A stretch of 64,000 nt of DNA, from contig PLHJ01000006.1 in assembly GCA_003138895.1 (NCBI GenBank), forward strand, positions 112,248 to 176,247. Reading direction: 5' to 3'. This document shows positions 26,263-33,949 of this stretch, piece by piece (position 1 is the stretch's first letter; each line of letters opens with the position of its first letter). The DNA comes from Acidimicrobiaceae bacterium. Its GTDB lineage: Bacteria > Actinomycetota > Acidimicrobiia > Acidimicrobiales > RAAP-2. Under the pieces are notes generated by a model, which worked only from the letters and a program-made list of their open reading frames with translations, had not been told where the DNA came from and did not search any database. Both the position numbers and the translations under genes were made by a program.

Positions 26263-26919
26263 ATGTCTGAGACCGTAAAGAAAAACTCATTGCCGAGTGA
26301 CACGCCCGAAGAGCGTGAGTTCGAGCTGCGCGCAGCCGTTGGATCAATTTGGTCTGGCGGACGCTTGTTTATTGGCATGTACACGTTCCTTTTTGCGTCG
26401 TTAGCGTTTTCGTATTTCTATCTTCGTTCGAGCAATAACGGTTTGTTGTGGCGACCACACCACGTGACGGCGCCGACGAGTTTTGGTTGGGCAATTTACG
26501 CGCTCACACTCGCTCTTGCGCTACTCGCAATTTTTGGTCAGATTCGCCTGCGCAAAGGCGGCGTTGCTGATTGGCAAGTGGCAGGATGGACGGGCGTTGC
26601 CTGTGGCCTTTTGGCCATCTTCCTGCAAATTTGGGAGCTACAGAAGTTGGCGTTTTACCCAGGTTCGAGTGGCTACGCTTCGACGTTCGTTGGCTGGGTC
26701 GTAATAAATATCATGACGCTGATCGGCGTTACGTATTGGCTTGAAACCACTTTGGCTCGCTCGCTGCGTATGCGCAAGGAAATCGGCGGTTCATCTCCGG
26801 AATTGTCGACGCACCCGTCGGCGCAGTTGTTTCGAGCAAACGTTTCGTCAATGACGTATTTTTGTGGTTTCACAGCGCTTGCGGCGACATTGTTTTTCTC
26901 CATGTTTTATTTGATGTAA
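26263..26919 (+). CDS. ctaE: cytochrome c oxidase subunit III
   Basis: A 218-residue membrane protein with five hydrophobic helices, of the subunit III family. RLFIGMYTFLFASLAFSYFYLR gives the conserved first helix, and WELQKLAF is the Glu-containing helix that binds lipid in canonical subunit III. The protein is on the short side. The start at 26263 is preceded by GGTGGAGAG; a longer reading from 26158 runs inside ctaD and is not homologous. It follows ctaD by 19 bases and is clearly in the same transcript. Confidence 0.9.
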   Translation: MSETVKKNSLPSDTPEEREFELRAAVGSIWSGGRLFIGMYTFLFASLAFSYFYLRSSNNGLLWRPHHVTAPTSFGWAIYALTLALALLAIFGQIRLRKGGVADWQVAGWTGVACGLLAIFLQIWELQKLAFYPGSSGYASTFVGWVVINIMTLIGVTYWLETTLARSLRMRKEIGGSSPELSTHPSAQLFRANVSSMTYFCGFTALAATLFFSMFYLM

Positions 26920-26982
26920 TGAGCACCTGTCTTTCATCTAAGGTAAGCACGAAGACGTTATTTGAGAAGAAAGTTGCTGAGT

Positions 26983-27096
26983 ATGCAAGCAGTTGACACG
27001 TACTTCGGTGCTCAGGCACAAACGATGGTGGTGCTGCTCGGCGTCTTTGTCGCCGTGATCCTTTGGGGATTTTTCCAGCGTCATTCTTCCGAGTGA
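26983..27096 (+). CDS. 37-residue single-helix membrane protein in the oxidase operon
   Basis: A short reading frame of 37 codons with a soluble N terminus (MQAVDTYFGAQAQ), one strongly hydrophobic helix at residues 14-31 and a charged tail (QRHSSE). A GAGAAGAAAG purine tract precedes the ATG. Its TGA overlaps the GTG start of the next gene in GTGA, the coupling seen throughout this window, which is good evidence that it is translated. Size and position resemble the tiny accessory subunits of other oxidases. No homologue is recognised. Confidence 0.65.
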   Translation: MQAVDTYFGAQAQTMVVLLGVFVAVILWGFFQRHSSE

Positions 27097-27821
27097 CCGA
27101 CGCGACGCTCGCTCGTCGTCGAGTATTTTCCTTTAAAAGTTTCCTCTGGTTGGGCGTCGCTCTTTGGGTCTTGTTTCTTGTTGCTCCCCTTAGTGACTGG
27201 GCGCGCCACTGGGAGTATGCCCAGTCGCTTCAATTCTGCGTGTACGCCTTTGGCGTGCCAGCGCTACTCGTGTTGGGTTCACTTCGCTTAGGACCCGCCA
27301 AGGATGCTTCATTCGACGCCGATGAATCTAACGCAAAGAAACGCTATGCATCAGCGCGCACGCGATGGGTGGTGCGGACGATTCTTATGATTTTGTCCGT
27401 CGTAGTTTGGCGTCTCTCGCCGGTCGTTGACGCCCTCGTACATCACTCGTGGCTAGGCGTCATCGAAGCCCTCTTCTTGACGCTCGTGGGCATACTTTTT
27501 TGGAGAGAACTGCTGGCACCTTTGGCTGTTGCCGGGGCCCCCGATCCACTCTTTCGACTGGTGATAGCGACGCTCGTGATGTGGACTATTTGGATTATGG
27601 CGTACCTAGCAGGCCTCTCAGGGGGGTCGTGGTATTACTCTTTCCACCACCACGCTGGTCACGGCCTGTCGCTCACGGCCGATCAGCAGATTTCTGCGGC
27701 CATTCTGTGGTTGCTTTCTGCCTGCGGATTTTTGCCGGTGATCTTTTTGAATCTCACCCGTTGGCTGGGCTCAGAAAAAGACGCTCGCGATAGCCGGCAT
27801 CATTTCACGCGCAGTCAATAA
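27093..27821 (+). CDS. CtaG-family (caa3 oxidase assembly-like) membrane protein, copy 1
   Basis: A 242-residue membrane protein with six or so hydrophobic helices. The C-terminal DQQISAAILWLLSACGFLPV aligns with DQQIGAAILWVCGDFWCFPA of the second CtaG-like protein at 29956-30900, so the two are distant paralogues. The GGSWYYSFHHHAGHG loop offers several His that could bind copper. CtaG-type proteins assist copper insertion into oxidases. The GTG start at 27093 overlaps the 37-residue gene. An ATG-like start at 27063 would run through that gene. Confidence 0.75.
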   Translation: MTDATLARRRVFSFKSFLWLGVALWVLFLVAPLSDWARHWEYAQSLQFCVYAFGVPALLVLGSLRLGPAKDASFDADESNAKKRYASARTRWVVRTILMILSVVVWRLSPVVDALVHHSWLGVIEALFLTLVGILFWRELLAPLAVAGAPDPLFRLVIATLVMWTIWIMAYLAGLSGGSWYYSFHHHAGHGLSLTADQQISAAILWLLSACGFLPVIFLNLTRWLGSEKDARDSRHHFTRSQ

Positions 27822-27879
27822 ATACGACGAGTTCTTCGTTCCCTCCATCGGTCAGGCGAGCAGGTGAAGTGAAAGTATT

Positions 27880-28545
27880 TTACGAAGTGGCTATGGCAGG
27901 TAGTGCAGGTTCCGTTAACGAAGTCCGAAGAATTGCGTCAGCTTTTTGTACGTCGGCACGAGCGATCGATCGATCATGGTCCAAGTTGCGCTCTTGGTTC
28001 GCTAGGTCGGCAAGTTTCTTGGCGTTACCCGGGTGATTGTAAAGATACTGAATGTCTTGCATCGTGGCGACCGCGTCGGACGTCACCCACAGGGTCACGA
28101 CGCTCAGCATGCTGTCGATGTGTTTGCCGGCGTTGGTGTCAAGCACCTGGATGTTCTGTGTCAGGTCGTACGTGGAGCCACTGGCGAACGAGCAGGCCGT
28201 TTGATCTTGACTGAGCAGACTCGGCGCTTGGGCTCGGTCGTTCAGTGTTAGTTGACCGGCGAGATCCTCGCGATAGATCGTGAACGATTGCTGCAGCGCA
28301 AACGTGCACGGCTTGATGTCCGAATTGATGAGTTTCATCGAGGCGTTTTGACTGTCGATGTCTTGCGCGCGAGAGAGCGGATGGGGGAGATCAGTGATGA
28401 CTGAGATGGCGACGACGAACAATATACCGGTCGTGACCAGGACCCATGGTCGTCGGTACCAAACGACGTGAGCATTCTTGAGCGACGCCACGGGCATGGA
28501 CGAAGGATCAAAAACGCTGGATTCGTTGGTGGGCGTGGCTTGCAT
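27880..28545 (-). CDS. membrane-anchored hypothetical protein, coupled to sco
   Basis: A 221-residue protein with one helix (about 33-52) and an extracytoplasmic domain of about 165 residues with Cys81 and Cys117 or thereabouts, which may form a disulfide. The last 60 residues are helical and charged. I do not recognise the family. Its ATG shares a base with the stop of the SCO gene (TGATG), so it is made with the copper chaperone. A TTG one codon earlier is also open. Convergent with the first CtaG-like gene, 58 bases apart, where I see no clear terminator. Confidence 0.7.
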   Translation of the reverse strand: MQATPTNESSVFDPSSMPVASLKNAHVVWYRRPWVLVTTGILFVVAISVITDLPHPLSRAQDIDSQNASMKLINSDIKPCTFALQQSFTIYREDLAGQLTLNDRAQAPSLLSQDQTACSFASGSTYDLTQNIQVLDTNAGKHIDSMLSVVTLWVTSDAVATMQDIQYLYNHPGNAKKLADLANQERNLDHDRSIARADVQKADAILRTSLTEPALPAIATS

Positions 28546-29429
28546 CAACTTAAGAGGCTAACCGCAACCTGGACGATTCCTTCGGCGGATCGTTGTTCCA
28601 TGGCTGCACTCAAACTGAACACGCCGTTGGCGTTTTCACTACCCACAGGTGTGGCCTGCGCTCGTAAATTACCGCGCGCATTGATGAAATAGAGGACATT
28701 GTTATGGGCAACCTCGTTCATGGTGGAACCTGTTTTCACGAGTACTCCGTATTTTGCCCAAACACGATTGAGTTGATGCAGCGTTCCTTCAAGAAAAAAG
28801 ACATTTGCGTAGTTACTCAGCCCCGTGCTGGTCATTGCAAGAGGCGAGGCGCCAGGTGAAGTGTCGTGAGCGTCGGTATTGACAACAGCGAAGACAACCT
28901 TTGAAGCATCAGCCCCTAATTCAAGTTCGGTGTCTTTGATGTCGCCCGCGAGCACTGGGCAAATGTCGTTGCACGTTGTGTTCATGAAAGTGAGAATGAC
29001 GACCTTCCCGCGCTGCGCGCTAAGACGCCACGAGGCATCTTTTTGATCGGTTAAAGCGAACGTGGCGGCCGACTGGGTTCCGATGTATTTCACGTCGATG
29101 AGCTCAGTGGGAGAGAGCGACGACGGAGAGGTTTCTGGCTCATTCGGGGTGACCTGAAGCGACTGCGCTGAAGTCGTCGTCGTGGTCGCCGTTGACGCTG
29201 CATTTTGGCCAACGTTGCCGAAATAGTGCTCCAGAATTGCGCCACCACCTCCCAGCACTATGAATCCGACGATTATCCAAAGGATGAATTTTGGCGGCAC
29301 GGGTGTTCGGCCGGCTCGAAACGCCGCGTTTCGGTCTAAGCGCTGCCGAGTATTCGCAAAGGCAGCGGCTCGCTCTTCGCTAGACAGTCCTGTGGATGTT
29401 GTCTCGCTGGCCGGTTCGTTCTCGTTCAT
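28545..29429 (-). CDS. SCO1/SenC-family copper chaperone
   Basis: A 294-residue protein with one membrane helix (about 48-66), a Ser/Thr-rich linker (about 75-108) and an SCO thioredoxin fold. Copper ligands are Cys153 and Cys157 (TTCNDICP) and His242 (VAHNNVLYF). SCO proteins metallate the CuA site of oxidase subunit II. It is the second SCO domain of this locus, the first being the fusion at 20330-22057, and the two differ strongly in architecture. First gene of a two-gene minus-strand unit; divergent from the small paralogue gene across 123 bases. Confidence 0.9.
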   Translation of the reverse strand: MNENEPASETTSTGLSSEERAAAFANTRQRLDRNAAFRAGRTPVPPKFILWIIVGFIVLGGGGAILEHYFGNVGQNAASTATTTTTSAQSLQVTPNEPETSPSSLSPTELIDVKYIGTQSAATFALTDQKDASWRLSAQRGKVVILTFMNTTCNDICPVLAGDIKDTELELGADASKVVFAVVNTDAHDTSPGASPLAMTSTGLSNYANVFFLEGTLHQLNRVWAKYGVLVKTGSTMNEVAHNNVLYFINARGNLRAQATPVGSENANGVFSLSAAMEQRSAEGIVQVAVSLLS

Positions 29430-29540
29430 AGGAATGATGTCGACATAGATAGCCCGTCCAATCTACCTTTCGGTGTTTGTTGTTTATCCCGCTCGAACGA
29501 AGGTTCGTTGCTATTTGAAGGAATAACGACGGTTCGTCAG

Positions 29541-29546
29541 TAGGCT
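29541..29546 (+). promoter_or_regulatory. -10 element, small membrane protein copy 2
   Basis: TAGGCT followed by exactly 6 bases (TTTTTC) and the ATG at 29553. Confidence 0.5.
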
Positions 29547-29552
29547 TTTTTC

Positions 29553-29948
29553 ATGACCAGTGAGATCCCTTTGGAATCGGCGACGACGCCAAGTGCCAGT
29601 CACGGGCGCCTTCGCGGTGCGGCGGCTCTCAGGTTGCATGTCACTCTCTTTGTCAGTCTCGCCTTTTGTGCTCTCGCGTTCTTTTTTGAATTACACCGCG
29701 CGGAAAGTGGCAACGAACTCAGTTGGGCCTACGTGTTTGAGTGGCCCTTACTGGGTGGCTTTGGAATTTACATGTGGTGGAACGTCTTGCACGACGGCCA
29801 CATTCCGAGGAAGAAACCTCGACGCGTAAAACCAATTGTTGAGCCACAGTACGAAGGGATGTTGGCGGCCTGGCAAGAGCACCAACGTGGCCTCGCCGTC
29901 AATCAAGAGTCCGATCGAAAGCGGCTCGAATCGAAAGATACGCCCTAG
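29553..29948 (+). CDS. small membrane protein with SGNELSWAYVFEWP signature, copy 2
   Basis: A 131-residue paralogue of the protein at 22122-22472. It has a Ser/Thr-rich N terminus, two hydrophobic segments (about 27-47 and 57-76) around the identical 14-residue SGNELSWAYVFEWP at residues 52-65, and a long charged tail. In copy 1 the signature is followed by FFGGYAIYLW, here by LLGGFGIYMW, so the membrane region is conserved and the tails have diverged. It lies on the opposite strand and on the opposite side of the oxidase genes. Convergent with the second CtaG-like gene, 7 bases apart. Function unknown. Confidence 0.75.
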   Translation: MTSEIPLESATTPSASHGRLRGAAALRLHVTLFVSLAFCALAFFFELHRAESGNELSWAYVFEWPLLGGFGIYMWWNVLHDGHIPRKKPRRVKPIVEPQYEGMLAAWQEHQRGLAVNQESDRKRLESKDTP

Positions 29949-29955
29949 AGAGTTT

Positions 29956-30900
29956 TTACTCCGGTCGCGACTTGGCGCGGGCCTCTTGAAATTCCTTCGC
30001 ACTCATGGCGCGCTGACCCCGTAAGAACTTGTCCATCAAGTTCGACGAATCCTCATCCTTGGTAGCTCGGCGTAGCGCAACGTAGAGAGCGGGGAAACAC
30101 CAAAAGTCGCCACACACCCACAATATTGCGGCTCCAATTTGCTGATCGACCAAGGGATTGATTGTGGGCATCGACATTGCATGGCCGCCCATCACCATGC
30201 TCATCATGGCTGCTCCGAAATTGTACGAAGGCACCGACACTAAGAAGCTCAAGGCGATGGCAATGATCGTCATTATCAAATTGGTAAGCAACAATGATCC
30301 CGCTTGCGCCATTGGTGCAAGCTTTCGAACGAATGGGTACGAGGGAACGAAGTGGATCCAAAAGAGCACTCCCGAGACAAAGAAACTCGTCAACATCAGT
30401 CCAATGTGCAAATTTGGATGAGACATCACTGGGTCAAACACGACCGGCAACATCCAGAACACCATGACGAGATTGAAAAAGATCACACCGAATGTTGGGG
30501 ACAAGAAGAATCGCCCCACCCTTCGCAGGATGTTTTGACGCGGATCAAGAAACACACCGCGGAGCACTCGACGTCGAATGCTGACGGGCAATGAGAAAAT
30601 CAGCGCAAGCCACGGTGCCCCTGCGACGTAGAGCGCTGGCGCCAACAGCATCACCGAAACGTGCTGCAGCATGTGGACCCAGAAATACTGCATTGACCAG
30701 TACTGCAGCGGTGAGACGATGCTGAGACCCAGAACAATCAGCCCAGCGTAACTGAAGTACATCCGGCGTCGGCGAGGCAGCGCGTGGGCTGGCGTCGAAC
30801 GGGCATTCAGGGCACGAAGCCCTCGCTCGTGACAGAACACCAGGAGTACGACTCCCACGCCAATCCACGGGTGTCCCCAGTTATCGACGAAGTACGTCAC
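29956..30900 (-). CDS. ctaG: cytochrome c oxidase assembly factor CtaG, copy 2
   Basis: A 314-residue membrane protein with seven predicted helices, of the caa3-type CtaG family. MQYFWVHMLQHVSVMLLAPALYVAGAP carries the family's HMxQH pattern, and a Met/His-rich MSMVMGGHAMSMP near residue 240 looks like a copper-binding loop. It probably helps load copper into the oxidase. The GTG start lies 7 bases after a minus-strand TAGGTA. Divergent from the pyr operon, with a 181-base gap. Confidence 0.88.
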   Translation of the reverse strand: MTYFVDNWGHPWIGVGVVLLVFCHERGLRALNARSTPAHALPRRRRMYFSYAGLIVLGLSIVSPLQYWSMQYFWVHMLQHVSVMLLAPALYVAGAPWLALIFSLPVSIRRRVLRGVFLDPRQNILRRVGRFFLSPTFGVIFFNLVMVFWMLPVVFDPVMSHPNLHIGLMLTSFFVSGVLFWIHFVPSYPFVRKLAPMAQAGSLLLTNLIMTIIAIALSFLVSVPSYNFGAAMMSMVMGGHAMSMPTINPLVDQQIGAAILWVCGDFWCFPALYVALRRATKDEDSSNLMDKFLRGQRAMSAKEFQEARAKSRPE

Positions 30901-30907
30901 GCGTTGC

Positions 30908-30913
30908 TACCTA
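30908..30913 (-). promoter_or_regulatory. -10 element, ctaG copy 2
   Basis: On the minus strand TAGGTA ends 7 bases before the GTG at 30900, the leaderless layout again. Confidence 0.4.
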
Positions 30914-31017
30914 GTGCCGACGTTGAAGTGGCAGAAAATTCGAACGAAGAAGAGTCACTGTTTCGAAATATAGTGGCGTGAAGTCTGACGTACTTACAAA
31001 CAATCAAGCGTGTCGAC

Positions 31018-31026
31018 TGCTAGCAT
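31018..31026 (+). promoter_or_regulatory. promoter candidate, pyr operon
   Basis: An extended -10 reading TGC-TAGCAT (hexamer at 31021-31026) would start RNA near 31033, only a few bases before the PyrR binding loop. No convincing -35. Confidence 0.4.
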
Positions 31027-31039
31027 TTGTCCCTAGAAG

Positions 31040-31070
31040 TCGTAAAGCAAGTCCTGTGAGGCTCGCACGA
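31040..31070 (+). promoter_or_regulatory. PyrR RNA-binding loop
   Basis: Bases 31050-31063 (AGTCCTGTGAGGCT) match every position of the known PyrR binding consensus ARUCCNGNGAGGYU. They fold as a short stem closing a CUGUGA-type hexaloop. An AAA bulge on the 5' side (31044-31046) and a lower stem, 31040-31043 with 31067-31070, reproduce the family's shape. UMP-bound PyrR should bind here. The loop ends two bases before the GGGAGGA Shine-Dalgarno of pyrR. Confidence 0.8.
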
Positions 31071-31081
31071 CGGGAGGAATA

Positions 31082-31651
31082 GTGTCAGATCAAATGCACC
31101 GCCCCGCGCACCCGCGCGAGGCGGTTTTTCTTTCTAAGTCACAACCACTCGATAGTCGCGACGTTAAACGAGCCGTGCGGCGCATGGCCCACGAAGTGGT
31201 GGAACGCAACCAGGATATGGACCGTCTGGTTGTTATTGGTCTACAAACCGGGGGAGTGTCGTTTGCTCAGGCCATCGCTGATGTTCTCGAAGAGATCGGC
31301 GACGCGCCTGTTGCACGAGGCGTCCTCGACGTTGCGTTTTACCGAGACGATCTGGCTCTTCGACCAATAAGCCCTTCGGCGGCCACCGCGATTGCCGTTG
31401 ATCTCTCTGATCGCACGGTGCTGTTGGTGGACGACGTTCTCTACACGGGTCGCACCATTCGAGCTGCACTCAATGCTCTTTCGGACTGGGGTCGACCGCG
31501 CGCCGTGCAACTCGCAGTGTTGGTCGACCGGGGGCACCGAGAGCTTCCAATTCGACCCGATTACGTAGGAAAGAACCTACCGACGTCACGTGATGAAGCG
31601 ATTGTGGCCACCATGGAAGGCGTTCAGATTGGCACCTGGTCAACGTCATGA
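31082..31651 (+). CDS. pyrR: PyrR bifunctional pyr operon regulator / uracil phosphoribosyltransferase
   Basis: A 189-residue PRTase-fold protein. The PRPP motif is TVLLVDDVLYTGRT near residues 113-126, and the N-terminal LDSRDVKRAVRRMAHEVVERN matches PyrR. PyrR binds pyr mRNA leaders when UMP is high and has weak UPRTase activity. GTG start at 31082 with GGGAGGA four bases before; an ATG at 31094 is the only other option before the homologous region. Either way the first codons contain the terminator hairpin, and residues 5-18 are not typical of PyrR. Overlaps pyrB by four bases (ATGA). Confidence 0.93.
   Translation: MSDQMHRPAHPREAVFLSKSQPLDSRDVKRAVRRMAHEVVERNQDMDRLVVIGLQTGGVSFAQAIADVLEEIGDAPVARGVLDVAFYRDDLALRPISPSAATAIAVDLSDRTVLLVDDVLYTGRTIRAALNALSDWGRPRAVQLAVLVDRGHRELPIRPDYVGKNLPTSRDEAIVATMEGVQIGTWSTS
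31098..31133 (+). terminator. intrinsic terminator (attenuator) inside the pyrR frame
   Basis: 31098-31103 pairs with 31120-31125 and 31105-31109 pairs with 31114-31118, around an ACCC loop and one C-A mismatch, followed by TTTTCTTTC. This is a strong GC hairpin plus U-tract, 28 bases after the PyrR loop. It falls in codons 6-15 of the pyrR reading frame. Confidence 0.7.
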
Positions 31652-32640
31652 TTACCTCAATCAAGGGAGAGAATCTCCTCACGTTGGATGACCTTTCGCG
31701 TGACGCCATCGTCGAAGTTCTCGACACCGCCGAAGCGTTTGTGGAGGTCAATCAGCGCTCCATTAAGAAGGTGCCCACACTCAAGGGGCGGGTCGTGGCG
31801 TCGTTGTTCTTTGAAGAATCCACTCGAACTCGTCTTAGTTTCGAGACAGCGGCAAAAAGGCTGAGCGCCGACGTGTTGTCGCTCGCGGTTGCGTCGAGCA
31901 GCGTGAAAAAAGGTGAGTCGCTTCGTGACACCATCACGACTATCGATGCCCTTGGTATCGACGCGGTCGTACTTCGACATCAGTCCAGCGGTGCGCCAGT
32001 GCAAGTCAGCCGTATGGTTCCTCACGTTCGCGTTATCAATGCGGGTGACGGCCAACACCAGCATCCCACGCAGGGTCTCCTCGACGTCTTCAGTGTTCGA
32101 CAAGTGCTGGCTGAACGCGCGAACACCACGGGCGTTGAGTCAGGGGCATCACTTTTTGAAGGCCTTAACGTCTTGATCATTGGTGATCTTCGTCATAGTC
32201 GCGTGGCCCGTAGCGATATTGCCGCGTACGCGGCGCTTGGTGCCAAGGTGCGAGTGGCAGCTCCGGGGACGCTTCTTCCGACCGATCTTGAAGGTTGGCC
32301 CGTTGAGGTCGTCACTGACCTCGATGAGGCTCTCGCTGGTGCCGACGTGGTGGGAGTACTGCGACTGCAAAAGGAGCGAGGCACTGGACATCTCGTACCG
32401 TCACTGGGTGAATTCACCCGGTTCTATGGACTGACCCAAGAGCGCGTGAAGCAGTTGCAGCCGACAGCGATCATCACGCATCCAGGGCCTATGAATCGAG
32501 GAGTGGAGATTGATTCGCTCGTGGCCGATATGCCGGCCGCCATCATCGAACGTCAAGTGTCCAATGGCGTGCCTATCCGAATGGCCGTCTTGTATCTAAC
32601 TGTGGCGGGATCGTCCAACCAAGGAGCCATGAGTGTCTGA
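31648..32640 (+). CDS. pyrB: aspartate carbamoyltransferase catalytic subunit
   Basis: A 330-residue transcarbamylase forming carbamoyl-aspartate. The carbamoyl-phosphate site FFEESTRTRLSFE is at about residues 54-66, HHPTQG lies in DGQHQHPTQGLLD, and the aspartate-side HPGPMNRGVEID is near the C terminus. No regulatory pyrI gene is nearby, as usual in actinobacteria. The stop overlaps pyrC by eight bases. Confidence 0.97.
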   Translation: MITSIKGENLLTLDDLSRDAIVEVLDTAEAFVEVNQRSIKKVPTLKGRVVASLFFEESTRTRLSFETAAKRLSADVLSLAVASSSVKKGESLRDTITTIDALGIDAVVLRHQSSGAPVQVSRMVPHVRVINAGDGQHQHPTQGLLDVFSVRQVLAERANTTGVESGASLFEGLNVLIIGDLRHSRVARSDIAAYAALGAKVRVAAPGTLLPTDLEGWPVEVVTDLDEALAGADVVGVLRLQKERGTGHLVPSLGEFTRFYGLTQERVKQLQPTAIITHPGPMNRGVEIDSLVADMPAAIIERQVSNGVPIRMAVLYLTVAGSSNQGAMSV

Positions 32641-33949
32641 GTCAATTGTTCTTCGTGGGGGCACCGTGGTGCACACGACGACCACCGAAGTGGCTGACGT
32701 CGTTATCGTTGATGGTCGCATTAGTGAGGTGGGCGCATCGGTGAGCGTGCCACCCGGGGCACAACAAATCGATGCTCGCGGCTGTTGGGTCGGACCTGGC
32801 TTCGTTGATCTGCACGCGCATCTTCGTGAACCGGGAAACGAAGCCGCCGAAACGATTGCGAGCGGAGCTCGCGCAGCCGCCGTGGGTGGTTACAGCGCGA
32901 TAGTTGCCATGCCCAATACGGAGCCGGCGCTTGATAACCCCGTGCTTGTTCGCTACGTGCTTGATCAAGGGATGCTGGCGGTTATTGACGTGGCGGTCGC
33001 GGGAGCCATTACGAAAAATCGTGCGGGAGAACACCTTGCCCCAATCGGTGAAATGGCGGCGCTCGGTGTTCGCCTCTTTACCGACGATGGCAATGGTGTC
33101 CAAGACGCTGCGGTGATGCGACGCGCTCTCACGTACGCGCGTCCGATGGGCGTGCGCCTGGCGCAACATTGTGAGGAAGCTTCGCTGACCATGGGCGGCG
33201 TTATGAACGAAGGCGTCGTGTCGTCGCGGCTCGGGCTGAGCGGGCGTCCGGCCCTCGCCGAAGAACTCATGGTGCAACGAGATATCGAACTTGTTCGCTT
33301 GACGGGTTGTCCCGTGCACTTCTTACATCTGTCGACCGCGCGAGCAATTGCACTCGTGCTCGATGCTCGCGCGAAAGGCCTTCCCGTGACCTGTGAAGTT
33401 GCGCCACACCACTTCACCCTCGACGAAGAAGCCTGCGAAACATTTGACCCGACGTTCAAGGTGCACCCGCCACTTCGAAGTGCGAGTGACGTGGCGGGCG
33501 TTCGTGCCGCCATGCGACGAGGCGACGTTGACGCAGTCGCCACCGATCACGCGCCCCACGCCCACGAGACCAAGGATCTCGCTTTTGACGAGGCGCCCGC
33601 GGGCATGCTGGGTCTCGAGCACGCCGCAAGTCTCACGATCGAGGCGTTGGGGACTAGTGACGCCAATCCAGTGCTGTTTTTTCAACTGCTGAGCCGCGGG
33701 CCCGCCGCCATTGCCCAATTACGAGCCAGCGACGAACGGCCACGTCACTCAGCCCACGGGGGAAATGTACAAGTGGGAGACGACGCCAACATCGTCGTGT
33801 TTGATCCAGTCGCCACGAGGGTCGTTGATCGTCACCACTTGGCCGGGCGATCGATCAATACCCCGTACCATGGTCGGACCATCCAGGGTGAAACTCGTGC
33901 GCTCGTCGTCGCGGGGACACTCGTTGTTGAAAACGGAGAACTGCAGTGA
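32633..33949 (+). CDS. pyrC: dihydroorotase
   Basis: A 438-residue class I dihydroorotase, cyclising carbamoyl-aspartate. Zinc ligands are in VDLHAHLREPG (HxH) and the catalytic Asp in ATDHAPH. Further metal His occur in AQHCEEA and FLHLST. GTG start inside the end of pyrB, and the stop overlaps the carA GTG in GTGA. The length and all metal sites are normal, so the enzyme should be active. Confidence 0.96.
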   Translation: MSESIVLRGGTVVHTTTTEVADVVIVDGRISEVGASVSVPPGAQQIDARGCWVGPGFVDLHAHLREPGNEAAETIASGARAAAVGGYSAIVAMPNTEPALDNPVLVRYVLDQGMLAVIDVAVAGAITKNRAGEHLAPIGEMAALGVRLFTDDGNGVQDAAVMRRALTYARPMGVRLAQHCEEASLTMGGVMNEGVVSSRLGLSGRPALAEELMVQRDIELVRLTGCPVHFLHLSTARAIALVLDARAKGLPVTCEVAPHHFTLDEEACETFDPTFKVHPPLRSASDVAGVRAAMRRGDVDAVATDHAPHAHETKDLAFDEAPAGMLGLEHAASLTIEALGTSDANPVLFFQLLSRGPAAIAQLRASDERPRHSAHGGNVQVGDDANIVVFDPVATRVVDRHHLAGRSINTPYHGRTIQGETRALVVAGTLVVENGELQ

